NCBI RefSeq assembly: GCF_028613635.1
Contig: NZ_JAQRMY010000003.1
Span: 136,787-200,786, forward strand
DNA length: 64,000 nucleotides
Source: Devosia sp. ZB163
GTDB taxonomy: Bacteria > Pseudomonadota > Alphaproteobacteria > Rhizobiales > Devosiaceae
Direction: 5' to 3'
Made by a program: the position numbers and the translations under genes. The notes below the pieces were generated by a model that saw nothing but the letters and a program-made list of their open reading frames with translations, was not told where the DNA came from and searched no databases. Positions 1-9,074 of this stretch are shown here, piece after piece; positions within the stretch are counted from its first letter, which is position 1, and every line of letters begins with the position of its first letter.

Positions 1-1
1 G

Positions 2-379
2 CGCGTGGGCGTGCCGGAATCGGGCGAGGCGCTGCGGAACCTCCCCTGCATTCTCGACACCAACATGCCGTCGCACAGCTCGTGGCGCTTCATCGAGGAT
101 GGCAAGCCGCTGAGCGTCCATGTCGCCGGCCCGGCGCGAGTGAACTCGCCGGTGGCGGCGATGCAGGCGGCCCTCGCTGGCCTCGGCTTTGCCGTATTGC
201 CCACCTACCTCGCCGAGCCCAGGATTGCCGAAGGGCGACTGGTGAAGGTGCTGGAAGACCGGATGCCGGAAGGTCCGAGCCTCCAGGCCGTCTATCCGCA
301 CCGCCGGCATCTCGCCGGCAAGGTCCGCGCGCTGATCGACCACCTCGTCGTGTGGTTCGCGGACAATCCTGTAGGGTAA
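2..379 (+). CDS. LysR-family transcriptional regulator, C-terminal part (5' end outside window)
   Basis: This is the last 125 or so residues of a LysR-type regulator; the reading frame is open to the window edge, so the start and the DNA-binding helix-turn-helix are missing. The visible part fits the substrate-binding domain: a strand-helix segment (VNSPVAAMQAALAGLGFAVLP) followed by YLAEPRIAEGRLVKVLED and a final part reading LQAVYPHRRHLAGKVRALIDHL, the usual end of the effector domain of this family. The effector and targets cannot be told. It ends 18 bases before the DUF1007-permease gene on the same strand, but LysR genes are often not co-functional with a downstream neighbour, so I draw no conclusion. 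Confidence 0.85.
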   Translation, partial: RVGVPESGEALRNLPCILDTNMPSHSSWRFIEDGKPLSVHVAGPARVNSPVAAMQAALAGLGFAVLPTYLAEPRIAEGRLVKVLEDRMPEGPSLQAVYPHRRHLAGKVRALIDHLVVWFADNPVG

Positions 380-397
380 CTCGGGGGCAGGGCGCCT

Positions 398-2155
398 ATG
401 GTTCGATGGATGCGCAGGGCAGCGATTGCGGCGGTGGCTCTTGTCGGGCTGGGCAGCGCCGCAGAGGCGCATCCGCATATCTTCATCGACGCCAGGGCAA
501 CCATCGTCTTCAACGACCAGGGTGAGCTCACCCAGATCCGCAATGCTTGGACGTTCGACGAGGCCTTCTCGGTCTGGCAGATCCAGGGGCTCGATACCAA
601 CGGCGACGGCATCACCTCGTCCGAGGAGATGCAGGAACTCGCCGACGAGAACGTCAAGGGGCTGGCCGAGTACAACTTCTATACCTCGGCGGGCGAGGGC
701 ACGGCGAGCCTGCCATTTGCGTCGATGGGCGACGGCAAGTTCGTGTTCGAGGACAGCCGCTCGACGCTGAGCTTCGGCATCGAGCCGCAGGAGCCGTACC
801 GGATCAAGGGCAAGCTCGAGATCGCCGTCGCCGACCCCGAGTACTACGTCGCCATGACGATGGGCGAAGGCGACGTGACGCTCGAAAACGCACCGGCCGG
901 CTGCAATGTCTACCTCGAGCCGGCGCGCGAGGTTTCCCCCGAGCTGCAGGCGCGGCTGTTCGACCTCGGCCCGGAGGTGACGCAGCTGCCGCGCGACCTC
1001 GAGCTCGCCTTGCGCGGCACCCAGGGCGCCATCATTCTCGACTGTTCCGGTGCGGCCCAGCCGGCGGCTCCGGCAACCGCGCTGGAGGCCGTCAACCAGG
1101 TGGCAGAGGCGAAGCCCGCGCTGCCCTTTGGCGGCCCGCCGCCCGAGCCGGGCTTCGTCCTGCCCAAGACGGGGTTCCTCGGCTGGATCAATCAGATGCA
1201 GTCCGATTTCTACCAGGTGCTCACGGGGACGCTCGGCGATCTCAAGACAGACTTCAACGCCTTGTGGGTGCTGGGCGGGCTGAGCTTCCTCTATGGCGTG
1301 TTCCACGCCGCCGGACCGGGGCACGGCAAGGTGGTGATCGGTTCGTACATGCTCGCCAACGAGCGTCAACTGAGGCGCGGCGTGGTGCTGAGCTTTGCCG
1401 CGGCGCTGATGCAGTCGGTCGTCGCAGTGGTCTTCGTGGGCGTTGCGGCAGCACTGCTCGGGCTTTCGAGTGTCGCAATGGGCGATGCCGTCGGCTGGAT
1501 CGAGAAGGCGTCCTATGCGCTCGTGGCGCTGCTCGGGCTCTGGCTGATCGCCCGCAAGATCTTCGGGTGGGGGCACTCGCATGGGCATGGGCCGGTCCCC
1601 GCCAGCGGGGGGCACGACCATCTGCACAAGGGTGAGAAGCAGGCGCATGCGCTGCTTGCCGATAGGGCATCCGCCTTCACTTTCCGGCCGGCGCTGCAGA
1701 CTGCCGATGGTCCGGCGGTCGACGCCCATGGCCGCGTGCCCGGCGATCCGCACTATGGCCATGACCATGATCACGAGGGGCATCACCACGACCACGACCA
1801 CGATCACGCGCATGTCGTGACCGCCGACCAGACCGGCGGCGACTGGCGCGAGCAGCTGGGCGTGGTCCTCGGCGTCGGGCTCCGGCCCTGCTCGGGGGCG
1901 CTCGTCGTCCTCGTTTTCGCGCTGAGCCAGGGGATCCTGGCCGCCGGCATCGCGGCAGTGTTCCTCATGGGGCTGGGTACTGCGATCACCGTGTCGGTGC
2001 TGGCGGCGCTGGCGGTAGGAGCCAAGGGGCTCGCGACGCGCTACCTCAATCGCGACGGCAAGCTGGGCAACCGGATCGTGTGGTGGGCGGAGCTCGCGGG
2101 CGCCGTGATCGTGTTCCTCTTTGGCGCCACGCTGCTGCTCGCAACGCTCGCCTAG
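398..2155 (+). CDS. DUF1007 domain fused to a NicO/RcnA-type nickel/cobalt permease
   Basis: A 585-residue inner-membrane protein predicted to move nickel or cobalt ions, probably as an exporter. It starts with a signal segment (residues 1-24, ending AEAHPHIF) followed by a DUF1007 domain (about 24-220) that should sit in the periplasm. From about residue 275 the protein is a multi-helix permease of the NicO/RcnA family, with the family motif HAAGPGHGK near residues 302-310. A long His/Asp-rich loop (about 393-472) lies between membrane helices and is a likely metal-binding region. In many genomes DUF1007 and the permease are separate adjacent genes; here they are one chain. Metal choice (Ni, Co, perhaps Zn) is inferred from the family only. 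No nickel riboswitch was seen upstream. Confidence 0.85.
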   Translation: MVRWMRRAAIAAVALVGLGSAAEAHPHIFIDARATIVFNDQGELTQIRNAWTFDEAFSVWQIQGLDTNGDGITSSEEMQELADENVKGLAEYNFYTSAGEGTASLPFASMGDGKFVFEDSRSTLSFGIEPQEPYRIKGKLEIAVADPEYYVAMTMGEGDVTLENAPAGCNVYLEPAREVSPELQARLFDLGPEVTQLPRDLELALRGTQGAIILDCSGAAQPAAPATALEAVNQVAEAKPALPFGGPPPEPGFVLPKTGFLGWINQMQSDFYQVLTGTLGDLKTDFNALWVLGGLSFLYGVFHAAGPGHGKVVIGSYMLANERQLRRGVVLSFAAALMQSVVAVVFVGVAAALLGLSSVAMGDAVGWIEKASYALVALLGLWLIARKIFGWGHSHGHGPVPASGGHDHLHKGEKQAHALLADRASAFTFRPALQTADGPAVDAHGRVPGDPHYGHDHDHEGHHHDHDHDHAHVVTADQTGGDWREQLGVVLGVGLRPCSGALVVLVFALSQGILAAGIAAVFLMGLGTAITVSVLAALAVGAKGLATRYLNRDGKLGNRIVWWAELAGAVIVFLFGATLLLATLA

Positions 2156-2238
2156 CGCCGCGACACCCTTTCACTTGAGTTCGAGGCGTCCCTGACTATG
2201 GTGCGCCAACAACATCGCCACCAGCAGACAGGCCACCC

Positions 2239-3258
2239 ATGGCACCCGAACTCCCTCCCGGCCACCCCCCCATCAGGACGCCGAAAGTCGGGGTCCTGCT
2301 GCTCAACCTCGGCACGCCCGACGCGACCGATTACTGGTCGGTGCGCCGCTACCTCAGCGAGTTCCTGTCCGACCGGCGCGTCATCGAAATCAACCCGCTG
2401 TTCTGGCAGCCGCTGCTGCAGGGCATCATCCTGTCGTTCCGTCCGCAAAAGAGCGGCGCGAACTACAAGCGCATCTGGGACAACGAGGCGGGCGACAGCC
2501 CGCTGCGCGTGATCAGCCGACGGCAGGCGAGCAAGCTGCAGGAACGCCTGGGCGGCAATGTCGTGGTCGAGGTCGGGATGCGCTACGGCAATCCGTCGAC
2601 CGAAGCGGGGATCAAGGCGCTGCAGGATGCCGGGTGCCAGAAGATCCTGCTCGCGCCGCTCTATCCGCAATACTCGGCGACGACGACGGGAACGGCCAAC
2701 GACAAGGCGTTCGATGTGCTGAAGACGCTGCGCTGGCAGCCGGCGATCCGCACGCTGCCGGCCTATTTCGATACCCCGACCTATGTCGAGACGCTGGCGG
2801 AGAGCATCGCCGAGGGCGTCGCCAGGCTGGATTTCACGCCCGACGTCATCCTCGCCTCCTATCACGGCATGCCGGTCGAGTATCTCGAGAACGGCGACCC
2901 GTACCATTGCCAGTGCCTCAAGACGACGCGGCTGGTGCGCGAGTATCTCGGCTGGCCGGCGGACAAGCTGAAGGTCACGTTTCAGAGCCGGTTCGGGTCG
3001 GCGCAGTGGCTGCAGCCCTATACCGACGCGACGCTGGAAGCGTTGCCCGCCGAGGGCAAGAAGCGCGTGGCCGTGGTGGCTCCGGCGTTCTCGGTCGATT
3101 GCATCGAGACGCTCGAGGAACTGGCTATCACCGGGCGCGAGCAGTTCGAGCACGCCGGCGGCGAGCGCTACGCCTACATCCCCTGCCTCAACGACAGCGA
3201 ACCGGGCATGGCGATGCTGGAGACGGTCGTCCGGCGCGAGCTGGCGGGCTGGATCTAG
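2239..3258 (+). CDS. hemH: Ferrochelatase
   Basis: Ferrochelatase, 339 residues, inserts Fe2+ into protoporphyrin IX in the last step of heme synthesis, at the cytoplasmic face of the membrane. The sequence opens with the family N-terminus KVGVLLLNLGTPD and has the signature around the catalytic His at residue 209 (ILASYHGMPVEYL), followed by the FQSRFG segment and the acidic stretch VDCIETLEEL near residue 290. Length matches bacterial HemH. A GC-rich stem-loop (GCGGGCT/AGCCCGC) covers its stop codon and the gap to the convergent LigD-like gene, but lacks a T tract, so I do not call a terminator. No other heme genes are adjacent. Confidence 0.96.
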   Translation: MAPELPPGHPPIRTPKVGVLLLNLGTPDATDYWSVRRYLSEFLSDRRVIEINPLFWQPLLQGIILSFRPQKSGANYKRIWDNEAGDSPLRVISRRQASKLQERLGGNVVVEVGMRYGNPSTEAGIKALQDAGCQKILLAPLYPQYSATTTGTANDKAFDVLKTLRWQPAIRTLPAYFDTPTYVETLAESIAEGVARLDFTPDVILASYHGMPVEYLENGDPYHCQCLKTTRLVREYLGWPADKLKVTFQSRFGSAQWLQPYTDATLEALPAEGKKRVAVVAPAFSVDCIETLEELAITGREQFEHAGGERYAYIPCLNDSEPGMAMLETVVRRELAGWI

Positions 3259-3262
3259 CCCG

Positions 3263-4882
3263 CTAGAGCTTGAGGTCCTTCAGCGGACCTGCCACGGACT
3301 CGACCATTGCCCTGGTGATCGACTGGGTCAGCTTGAAGTAGTCCGGCCAGGGGTCGGGTTCGTGCGCGCGGGCCGCGGCCGTTTCCAGCGTGAAGGCGTT
3401 GGCGGCCTTGAGCGTATCGAGCTCATCCCAGCTCACGGGCACGGCGCAGGGGATGCCCGGCCGGGCGCGCGTCGAGAACGGGGCGATGGCCGTCGCGCCG
3501 CGCTCGTTGCGGAGGTAATCGACGAACATGCGGCCCTTGCGCTCGACCTTGCGGATATTGGCGGTGAAGTGATCGGGCTCGTTGTCCTCGAGCTTCTGCG
3601 CGAAGGTGCGGCAGAACAGCTTGACCAGCGGCCACTCCGTTTCCGGCTTGAGCGGGGCGATGACGTGGATGCCCTTGCCGCCCGTGACCATCGGATAGCT
3701 CTCGAGCCCCCATTCGCGCAGCACCTCGCGGATGCGGCGGGCGGCCTCGCGCACCTCTTTGAACTCGAGCCCCTCGTCGGGGTCGATGTCGAAGATGATG
3801 CGGTCGGGGGTCTCGAGCGTGTCGATGTGGCTGCCCCAGATGTGGAACTCGAGCGTCGACATCTGCACGCCCGCCATGATGCCTTCGATGTCGGTGACGT
3901 AGAAGTGGTCTTGCTTGTCGCTTTCCTTGAGCACGATGGCGACGCGCTTCATGGCGTCGGGGAAGCCGCCGGTGTCGTGCTTCTGGAAGAAGGGCTTGCT
4001 GCCGTGCGGCACGCGCACGAGGCTCAGGGCCCGCTTCTCGATATGCGGCAGCATGCGCTCGGCCACCGCATCGTAATAGGCCATGATCTGCGCCTTGGTG
4101 ACGGTCTCACCCGGCAGCACCGGGCGATCCGGGCTGGTCAGCCGCACGCGCCGGCGTTCGGCGATCTCAAGACCCATCTCGTCGGTCAGCTTCATGGCGG
4201 TGAGCTTAGCGCGGGCTTTGGGTTTTGCACCAGTGGCGGCAGGTGCGTCGGCCTGGGCTGATTTCCGCCTCGGCTTCAGGCCCTTGGCGATGCCCTCGAG
4301 ATCGCGGCCGGTCTCGACGCTGGTGGTGAATTTCTCGGTCAACCCGTCCGTCTCGCGCGCATATCGGTCGCGGTGCTTGATGAGGAGCCAGTTCTCGCTT
4401 GCAGCGCCGTCACGGCGTCTGGTGTCGCGGCCCTTCATGTGGACCAGCACCCATTCGCCCTTCATGCGCTTGCCGCTGAGGCGGAACTTGAGCTCGCCTT
4501 CATCGAGGCCCTCGTGCGGATCGCCGATCGGCTCCCAGGTGCCTTCGTCCCACTGCATCACGGTGCCGCCGCCATACTCGCCTTCGGGGATGGTGCCCTC
4601 GAAGTCGGCATAGTCGAGCGGGTGGTCCTCGACGCGGACGGCGAGGCGCTTGTCGGCCGGGTTGCTCGATGGCCCCTTCGTCACGGCCCAGCTCTTCAGC
4701 ACGCCGTCGAGCTCGAGGCGGAAATCGTAGTGGAGCCGCGTCGCGTCATGCTTCTGCACGATGAAGCGCAGCGGCTTTCCCTTGCCCGCCCGCCGCGACG
4801 TGGCGCCGGATGGCTCCGCGGTCCGCCTGAAATCGCGCTTGGTCCGGTAGTCCTTGAGCGGGTCGGCATGGGTCGGGGACAT
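3263..4882 (-). CDS. LigD-like 3'-phosphoesterase/polymerase protein lacking the ligase domain
   Basis: A 539-residue protein built from two of the three LigD modules used in bacterial non-homologous end joining. The N-terminal 3'-phosphoesterase module (about residues 25-190) has [13 protein letters not shown] and the [18 protein letters not shown] region; a basic linker follows; the C-terminal primase-polymerase module (about 235-530) has the acidic pair [10 protein letters not shown] and the GGKGIHV and FVDYLRN segments. No ATP-dependent ligase (KxDG) module is present. The start at 4882 (MSPTHADP) is chosen over an upstream ATG 36 bases earlier because the family homology begins just after it. 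No ku gene is in the window. It could work with a separate ligase; an ATP-dependent ligase is encoded at 40009. Confidence 0.9.
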   Translation of the reverse strand: MSPTHADPLKDYRTKRDFRRTAEPSGATSRRAGKGKPLRFIVQKHDATRLHYDFRLELDGVLKSWAVTKGPSSNPADKRLAVRVEDHPLDYADFEGTIPEGEYGGGTVMQWDEGTWEPIGDPHEGLDEGELKFRLSGKRMKGEWVLVHMKGRDTRRRDGAASENWLLIKHRDRYARETDGLTEKFTTSVETGRDLEGIAKGLKPRRKSAQADAPAATGAKPKARAKLTAMKLTDEMGLEIAERRRVRLTSPDRPVLPGETVTKAQIMAYYDAVAERMLPHIEKRALSLVRVPHGSKPFFQKHDTGGFPDAMKRVAIVLKESDKQDHFYVTDIEGIMAGVQMSTLEFHIWGSHIDTLETPDRIIFDIDPDEGLEFKEVREAARRIREVLREWGLESYPMVTGGKGIHVIAPLKPETEWPLVKLFCRTFAQKLEDNEPDHFTANIRKVERKGRMFVDYLRNERGATAIAPFSTRARPGIPCAVPVSWDELDTLKAANAFTLETAAARAHEPDPWPDYFKLTQSITRAMVESVAGPLKDLKL

Positions 4883-5045
4883 CGGCAGCCCTGGGCGCGC
4901 GTTGCTTCGCCCCCTCAACGGCCGCGCCGGAAGGACGTTCCCCCGCTGTCACACAACTGCGGATACCGGCCGCGCAATATTGCGCCGACCCCGGTCGGCA
5001 CATACATCTTGTGCAAGGGCTTGGCGTGAAAACAAGGGGTTGGGC

Positions 5046-6026
5046 ATGGACTTCATGGAACTCGACGGGTTGAGCATCACGCTCATCGCACTCGGCATAC
5101 TTGCCGTGCTGGTGCTGTTCGCCGGCGCCAAGGTCGTGCCGCAGGGCTACAACTATACCGTGGAGCGCTTCGGGCGGTACATCCGCACCCTGAAGCCGGG
5201 GCTCAGCCTCATCATCCCGTTCATCGACGGCATCGGCCGCAAGATGAACATGATGGAGCAGGTGCTCGAAATCCCGCACCAGGAGGTCATCACCCGCGAC
5301 AACGCCACGGTGACCGCAAATGGCGTGAACTTCTACCAGATCCTCGATGCCGCGGCGGCGGCCTACGAAGTGGCCCACCTGGAGCACGCCGTGCTCAATC
5401 TCACCATGACCAATATCCGTACGGTCATGGGCTCGATGGACCTCGACCAGCTGCTGAGCAACCGCGACGAGATCAACCAGCGGCTGCTGAAAGTGGTGGA
5501 CACGGCGGTTAGCCCGTGGGGCCTCAAGATCACCCGCATCGAAATCAAGGACATCGATCCGCCCAAGGACCTCGTCGAGTCCATGGGCCGCCAGATGAAG
5601 GCGGAGCGCGAGAAGCGTGCTCTCATCCTCGAGGCGGAAGGCAAGCGGCAGGCAGCAATCCTGCAGGCCGAGGGCCAGAAGCAGAGCCAGGTGCTCGAAG
5701 CCGAGGGCCGTCGCGAAGCGGCATTCCGCGACGCCGAGGCGCGCGAGCGTTCGGCCGAGGCCGAAGCCAAGGCGACCGAAGTGGTGTCGAACGCCATCGC
5801 CTCGGGCAACGTCCAGGCGATCAACTATTTCGTCGCCAACAACTACATCAAGGCGCTCGAAGGGCTCGCCAAGTCGCCCAACCAGAAGGTGCTGATGCTG
5901 CCGGTCGAGGCGGCGAGCGTCATCGGCGCCATCGGCGGCATCGCCGAGATCGCCAAGGAGACGTTCGGCGGCGATGGCAAGCCGGCACCGCGGCCGACTT
6001 CCGGCCGCCCGCCTTCGACCACCTGA
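5046..6026 (+). CDS. qmcA: SPFH/Band 7 (stomatin-like) membrane protein
   Basis: A 326-residue SPFH-domain protein of the stomatin/QmcA group. One N-terminal membrane helix (about residues 8-28) is followed by the SPFH domain ([32 protein letters not shown] onward, described here by position 32-63), then a long coiled coil rich in EA repeats (about 180-260) and a flexible Pro-rich tail. Such proteins form large membrane-anchored rings linked to membrane protease control and lipid microdomains. The start at 5046 is chosen because it gives the short extra-membrane head typical of the family; upstream in-frame codons have no family match. NfeD follows 21 bases downstream, the standard partner arrangement. 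The qmcA symbol is by family likeness. Confidence 0.88.
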   Translation: MDFMELDGLSITLIALGILAVLVLFAGAKVVPQGYNYTVERFGRYIRTLKPGLSLIIPFIDGIGRKMNMMEQVLEIPHQEVITRDNATVTANGVNFYQILDAAAAAYEVAHLEHAVLNLTMTNIRTVMGSMDLDQLLSNRDEINQRLLKVVDTAVSPWGLKITRIEIKDIDPPKDLVESMGRQMKAEREKRALILEAEGKRQAAILQAEGQKQSQVLEAEGRREAAFRDAEARERSAEAEAKATEVVSNAIASGNVQAINYFVANNYIKALEGLAKSPNQKVLMLPVEAASVIGAIGGIAEIAKETFGGDGKPAPRPTSGRPPSTT

Positions 6027-6047
6027 TCGCAGCGAGGAGGGGCTCAC

Positions 6048-6494
6048 ATGCAGATCATCGATTTCATCGCCGGCAACGGGGCCTGGTCGTGGGTCGTGGG
6101 AGGACTGGTGCTGCTCGCGCTCGAACTGGTGCTCCCCGGCGGCGTGCTGATCTGGCTGGGCGCGGCAGCGCTCGTCACCGGCTTCCTGGCGATGTCCGTA
6201 TCGATCTACTGGCCGCTGCAGTTCGTGATCTTCGGCGTCCTCGCGCTGATCGCCATCTGGCTCTGGCTGCGCTTCCGCGGGCCCGGCATCGTCTCCGACC
6301 GCCCGTTCCTCAACCAGCGGGCGCAGCGCTATGTCGGCCGCGAAGTGGTGCTCGACGAGCCCATCCAGGATGGCAACGGCCGGCTCTACCTCGATGACAC
6401 CACCTGGCGTGTGCACGGCCCGGATCTCGCCGCCGGCGCCAGGGTGAAGATCGTCGATGCAGACGGCGCGGTGCTCCGGGTCGAGGCCGTCTGA
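6048..6494 (+). CDS. NfeD-family membrane protein
   Basis: A 148-residue NfeD-like protein. Two to three membrane helices occupy about residues 10-75 (GGLVLLALELVLPGG, the typical NfeD entrance, then FLAMSVSIYWPLQFVIFGVL). The remainder is a small soluble beta-barrel (OB-like) domain with NQRAQRYVGREVVLDEPI and GNGRLYLDDTTWRVHGPDL, which is the NfeD1b C-terminal domain. NfeD proteins pair with SPFH proteins in membrane quality control; the preceding gene is exactly that partner and the 21-base gap with a GAGGAGGGG ribosome site suggests one transcript. Confidence 0.93.
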   Translation: MQIIDFIAGNGAWSWVVGGLVLLALELVLPGGVLIWLGAAALVTGFLAMSVSIYWPLQFVIFGVLALIAIWLWLRFRGPGIVSDRPFLNQRAQRYVGREVVLDEPIQDGNGRLYLDDTTWRVHGPDLAAGARVKIVDADGAVLRVEAV

Positions 6495-6579
6495 CTACGC
6501 GTTTCCACTGGTACGAAAGCGTTCTTTAACCATAACCTGCAAGGCTCCGCAGCGGTTCTATACGCCTGACGGGGCTCGC

Positions 6580-7860
6580 ATGAGACTGACCAGACCCGGC
6601 TTTTCCGCCAGTGCGATGGTGCTCGTGCTCGCAACCAGCCCAGCCGTCGCCGGCGACCTCAGCCTGTGGGGCGACGGATCAGGCACCAACAACAACGACC
6701 TGCTGCGCGCGTCCGGCGATCCGTGCGAGCACTGCGTGCCCAACATCCCGTTCGAGGGTGATGATCCGCTCGCCGGCTTCGACTGGAGCCTTGGCCTCCG
6801 CGCCGGCATGCGCGACGCGGGGACAGGCGATGGTCCCGGCTACGTGGCGATCGCATTGCCGAGCATCACCTACACGCGCGAGACGCTGCGGGGCGGCTAC
6901 GACTTCGGCCTCGCGGGCGAGATCAGCCACGCGTTCGACGGGAGCGATCCGCGCATCGGCGCGATCAGCGCGACGGCTGGCGGTGCCTATGCGGTGGACG
7001 AACTGACGGTCCTCGATGGCCGGCTCAACCTGTCGGTGTCGCAGGATGATCCAGGCGGCTCCGACTACGCGAGCAATGTCGCCTCGGCGCCGCTCGAGGT
7101 CACCGGCGACGTGCTGTTCGGCGCGAGCCGCGACTTCGGTGCGTTCGATGTGTCGGCGCGCGCGACAGCGGGGCGCTCGGTCCTCGGCGATACCGAATAC
7201 GAGGACGGCACCAGTTCGAGCAATGAGTACCAGAACACCACCTGGTTCGGCGGCGGCGCGCGGCTCGGCTACAAGCTGACGCCGGGGATCACGGCCTTCT
7301 TCGACGCCGAGGCCGATGCCGAGCAGTACGACACGGTTTCACCGAGCCTCCTCGTCGATCTCGACAACGTCACCTATGCGGGACGCGCCGGCCTCACCGC
7401 CAGGGTGGATGAGATGCTCGAGCTCGAGGGCTCCATCGGGCTGGGCTACCGCGACTTCGAGGACGCCGGTGTCGAGGATTTCACCGCAACGCTCTACGAC
7501 GCGCGGGCAACCTATCGTCCCGACGAGACGCTGACGATCACCGGCGCCTTCACGACAACCGTCTCGTCGCCGGGCCAGACCTCCGGTGCTGCCGCCAAAC
7601 GCGAGTATGCGGCCGCCGTGGATGTCGCCTACCAGGCGACCCCATGGCTGCGCCTGCGCGCCGATGCCGGCTGGAGCGAGGCGCACTATCAGGGTATCGA
7701 CAACGACAAGTACGTCTGGGGCGGCGGCCTGGGCGCCGACTACCTGCTCAACGAGAATACCGACCTGACGGCAGACTACAGCTTCGAGCGCACCGAAACG
7801 ACGCCCAACCCGGCGACCGATGCGCACCAGGTGACGCTGGGCGTGCTGCTGCACCGCTAG
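6580..7860 (+). CDS. Outer-membrane beta-barrel protein
   Basis: A 426-residue predicted outer-membrane barrel. The chosen start at 6580 gives a clean signal peptide (MRLTRPGFSASAMVLVL to AVAGD), whereas an earlier in-frame start adds non-signal residues. The mature part alternates polar and hydrophobic residues in repeated strand patterns rich in Gly, Asp, Thr and Tyr, and ends with a strand finishing VTLGVLLHR. It resembles the putative beta-barrel porin 2 type; the usual C-terminal Phe is missing. Two Cys form CEHC at about residues 50-53. Substrate is unknown. The upstream gap holds TTTAACCATAACC (about 6526), half of a CtrA-like site, too weak to call. galE follows 22 bases downstream. 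Confidence 0.75.
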   Translation: MRLTRPGFSASAMVLVLATSPAVAGDLSLWGDGSGTNNNDLLRASGDPCEHCVPNIPFEGDDPLAGFDWSLGLRAGMRDAGTGDGPGYVAIALPSITYTRETLRGGYDFGLAGEISHAFDGSDPRIGAISATAGGAYAVDELTVLDGRLNLSVSQDDPGGSDYASNVASAPLEVTGDVLFGASRDFGAFDVSARATAGRSVLGDTEYEDGTSSSNEYQNTTWFGGGARLGYKLTPGITAFFDAEADAEQYDTVSPSLLVDLDNVTYAGRAGLTARVDEMLELEGSIGLGYRDFEDAGVEDFTATLYDARATYRPDETLTITGAFTTTVSSPGQTSGAAAKREYAAAVDVAYQATPWLRLRADAGWSEAHYQGIDNDKYVWGGGLGADYLLNENTDLTADYSFERTETTPNPATDAHQVTLGVLLHR

Positions 7861-7882
7861 GCAGGTGAACGGGAGAAAGACT

Positions 7883-8869
7883 TTGGCAGTTCTGGTCACC
7901 GGCGGCGCCGGCTATATCGGCAGCCACATGGTGCTGCGGCTTGCCGATGCGGGCGAGACCGTGGTCGTGCTCGACAACCTCACCACCGGGTTCGACTGGG
8001 CCATCGACCACCGGGCGAGTTTCGTCCAGGGCAATGCCGGCGACATGGAGCTGGTCGGCCGGATCGTTGCCGAGCACAAGGTCGATGCCATCATCCACTT
8101 CGCCGGCTCGATCGTCGTGCCGGAGTCGGTCAGCGATCCGCTCAAGTATTACGCCAACAACACCGCGACCTCGCGCAACCTCATCGAGGCTGCGGTCAAG
8201 GGCGGGGTGAAGCATTTCATCTTCTCCTCGACTGCTGCCGTCTACGGCAATGCCGGGCTCGAGCCGGTGGCCGAGACAAGCCAGCTGATGCCGGAATCGC
8301 CTTATGGGCGGAGCAAGCTGATGACCGAGCTGATGCTTGCCGACGTCGCCGCGGCCCATCCGCTGACCTATGGCGTGCTGCGCTATTTCAACGTCGCGGG
8401 CGCCGACCCCAAGCGCCGCAGCGGGCAGTCCTCGCCCACCGCGACGCACCTGATCAAGGTCGCTTCGCAGGCCGCGCTCGGCCAGCGTCCGCAAATGGGC
8501 ATATTCGGTACCGATTTCCCGACGCCGGACGGTACCGGCGTGCGCGACTACATCCACGTCACCGACCTCGTCGAAGCGCATGCGCTGCTGCTCAACTACC
8601 TCCGCGGCGGCGGCGCCTCGGCCACGATGAACTGCGGCTATGGCCGCGGCTTTTCGGTGCGCGACGTGGTGCGGACGGTCAAGGACGTCTCCGGCGTCGA
8701 CTTCAAGGTGGTGGAAGAGCCGCGCCGGGCCGGCGATCCGGCCTCGATCGTCGCGCGCGCCGAGAAGGTGCGGCAGGTGCTGGGCTGGACGCCGGCCCAT
8801 GACGACCTCAGGGAAATCGTCGACGCCGCGCTCACCTGGGAACGCTATTTGGCCACGAGGAATCGGTAG
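7883..8869 (+). CDS. galE: UDP-glucose 4-epimerase
   Basis: A 328-residue short-chain dehydrogenase/reductase that interconverts UDP-glucose and UDP-galactose with bound NAD. The N-terminus carries the Rossmann motif TGGAGYIGSH, the active-site region has SSTAAVYG and the catalytic YGRSK (Tyr-x-x-x-Lys), and the C-terminal substrate part reads NVAGADP and RDYIHVTDL, all GalE hallmarks. I choose a TTG start at 7883, because a GGGAGA ribosome site lies 7 bases before it; a GTG at 7865 in the same frame would place that site inside the gene and add six residues. It may share a transcript with the barrel gene upstream. It probably feeds surface polysaccharide synthesis. Confidence 0.93.
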   Translation: MAVLVTGGAGYIGSHMVLRLADAGETVVVLDNLTTGFDWAIDHRASFVQGNAGDMELVGRIVAEHKVDAIIHFAGSIVVPESVSDPLKYYANNTATSRNLIEAAVKGGVKHFIFSSTAAVYGNAGLEPVAETSQLMPESPYGRSKLMTELMLADVAAAHPLTYGVLRYFNVAGADPKRRSGQSSPTATHLIKVASQAALGQRPQMGIFGTDFPTPDGTGVRDYIHVTDLVEAHALLLNYLRGGGASATMNCGYGRGFSVRDVVRTVKDVSGVDFKVVEEPRRAGDPASIVARAEKVRQVLGWTPAHDDLREIVDAALTWERYLATRNR

Positions 8870-8893
8870 CGAGTCCGGGATTGCCGGTGGTCG

Positions 8894-9045
8894 CCTTCTC
8901 CCTTGTGGGAGAAGGTGCCCGAAGGGCGGATGAGGGGTTGTCTCCGCATGCCGCGCCGATCGTCGCTTCGCTCCGATCGCGCAGACTTCGTCTGCGGACC
9001 CCTCATCCGGCGCTGCGCGCCACCTTCTCCCACAAGGGGAGAAGG
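8894..9045. repeat. Intergenic inverted-repeat element, family A (CTTCTCCC arms)
   Basis: Two arms of about 45 bases, 8894-8938 and 8998-9045, are near-perfect reverse complements (left begins CCTTCTCCCTTGTGGGAGAA; right ends CTCCCACAAGGGGAGAAGG). The 59-base loop contains two smaller hairpins. The same arm core recurs in other gaps of this window (21436-21556 in variant form). It fills almost all of the galE-transglycosylase gap. It looks like a REP/BIME-type dispersed element rather than a terminator, since no T tract follows. Confidence 0.8.
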
Positions 9046-9074
9046 GAAACGGTGCCCAAGGAGAGTGTCGAACC

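Noticed and set aside
8894-9045. A transcription terminator or CRISPR-like repeat at the galE gap
   Set aside because: There is no T tract and no regular spacer; it is a single mirrored pair, so a REP-type element fits better.
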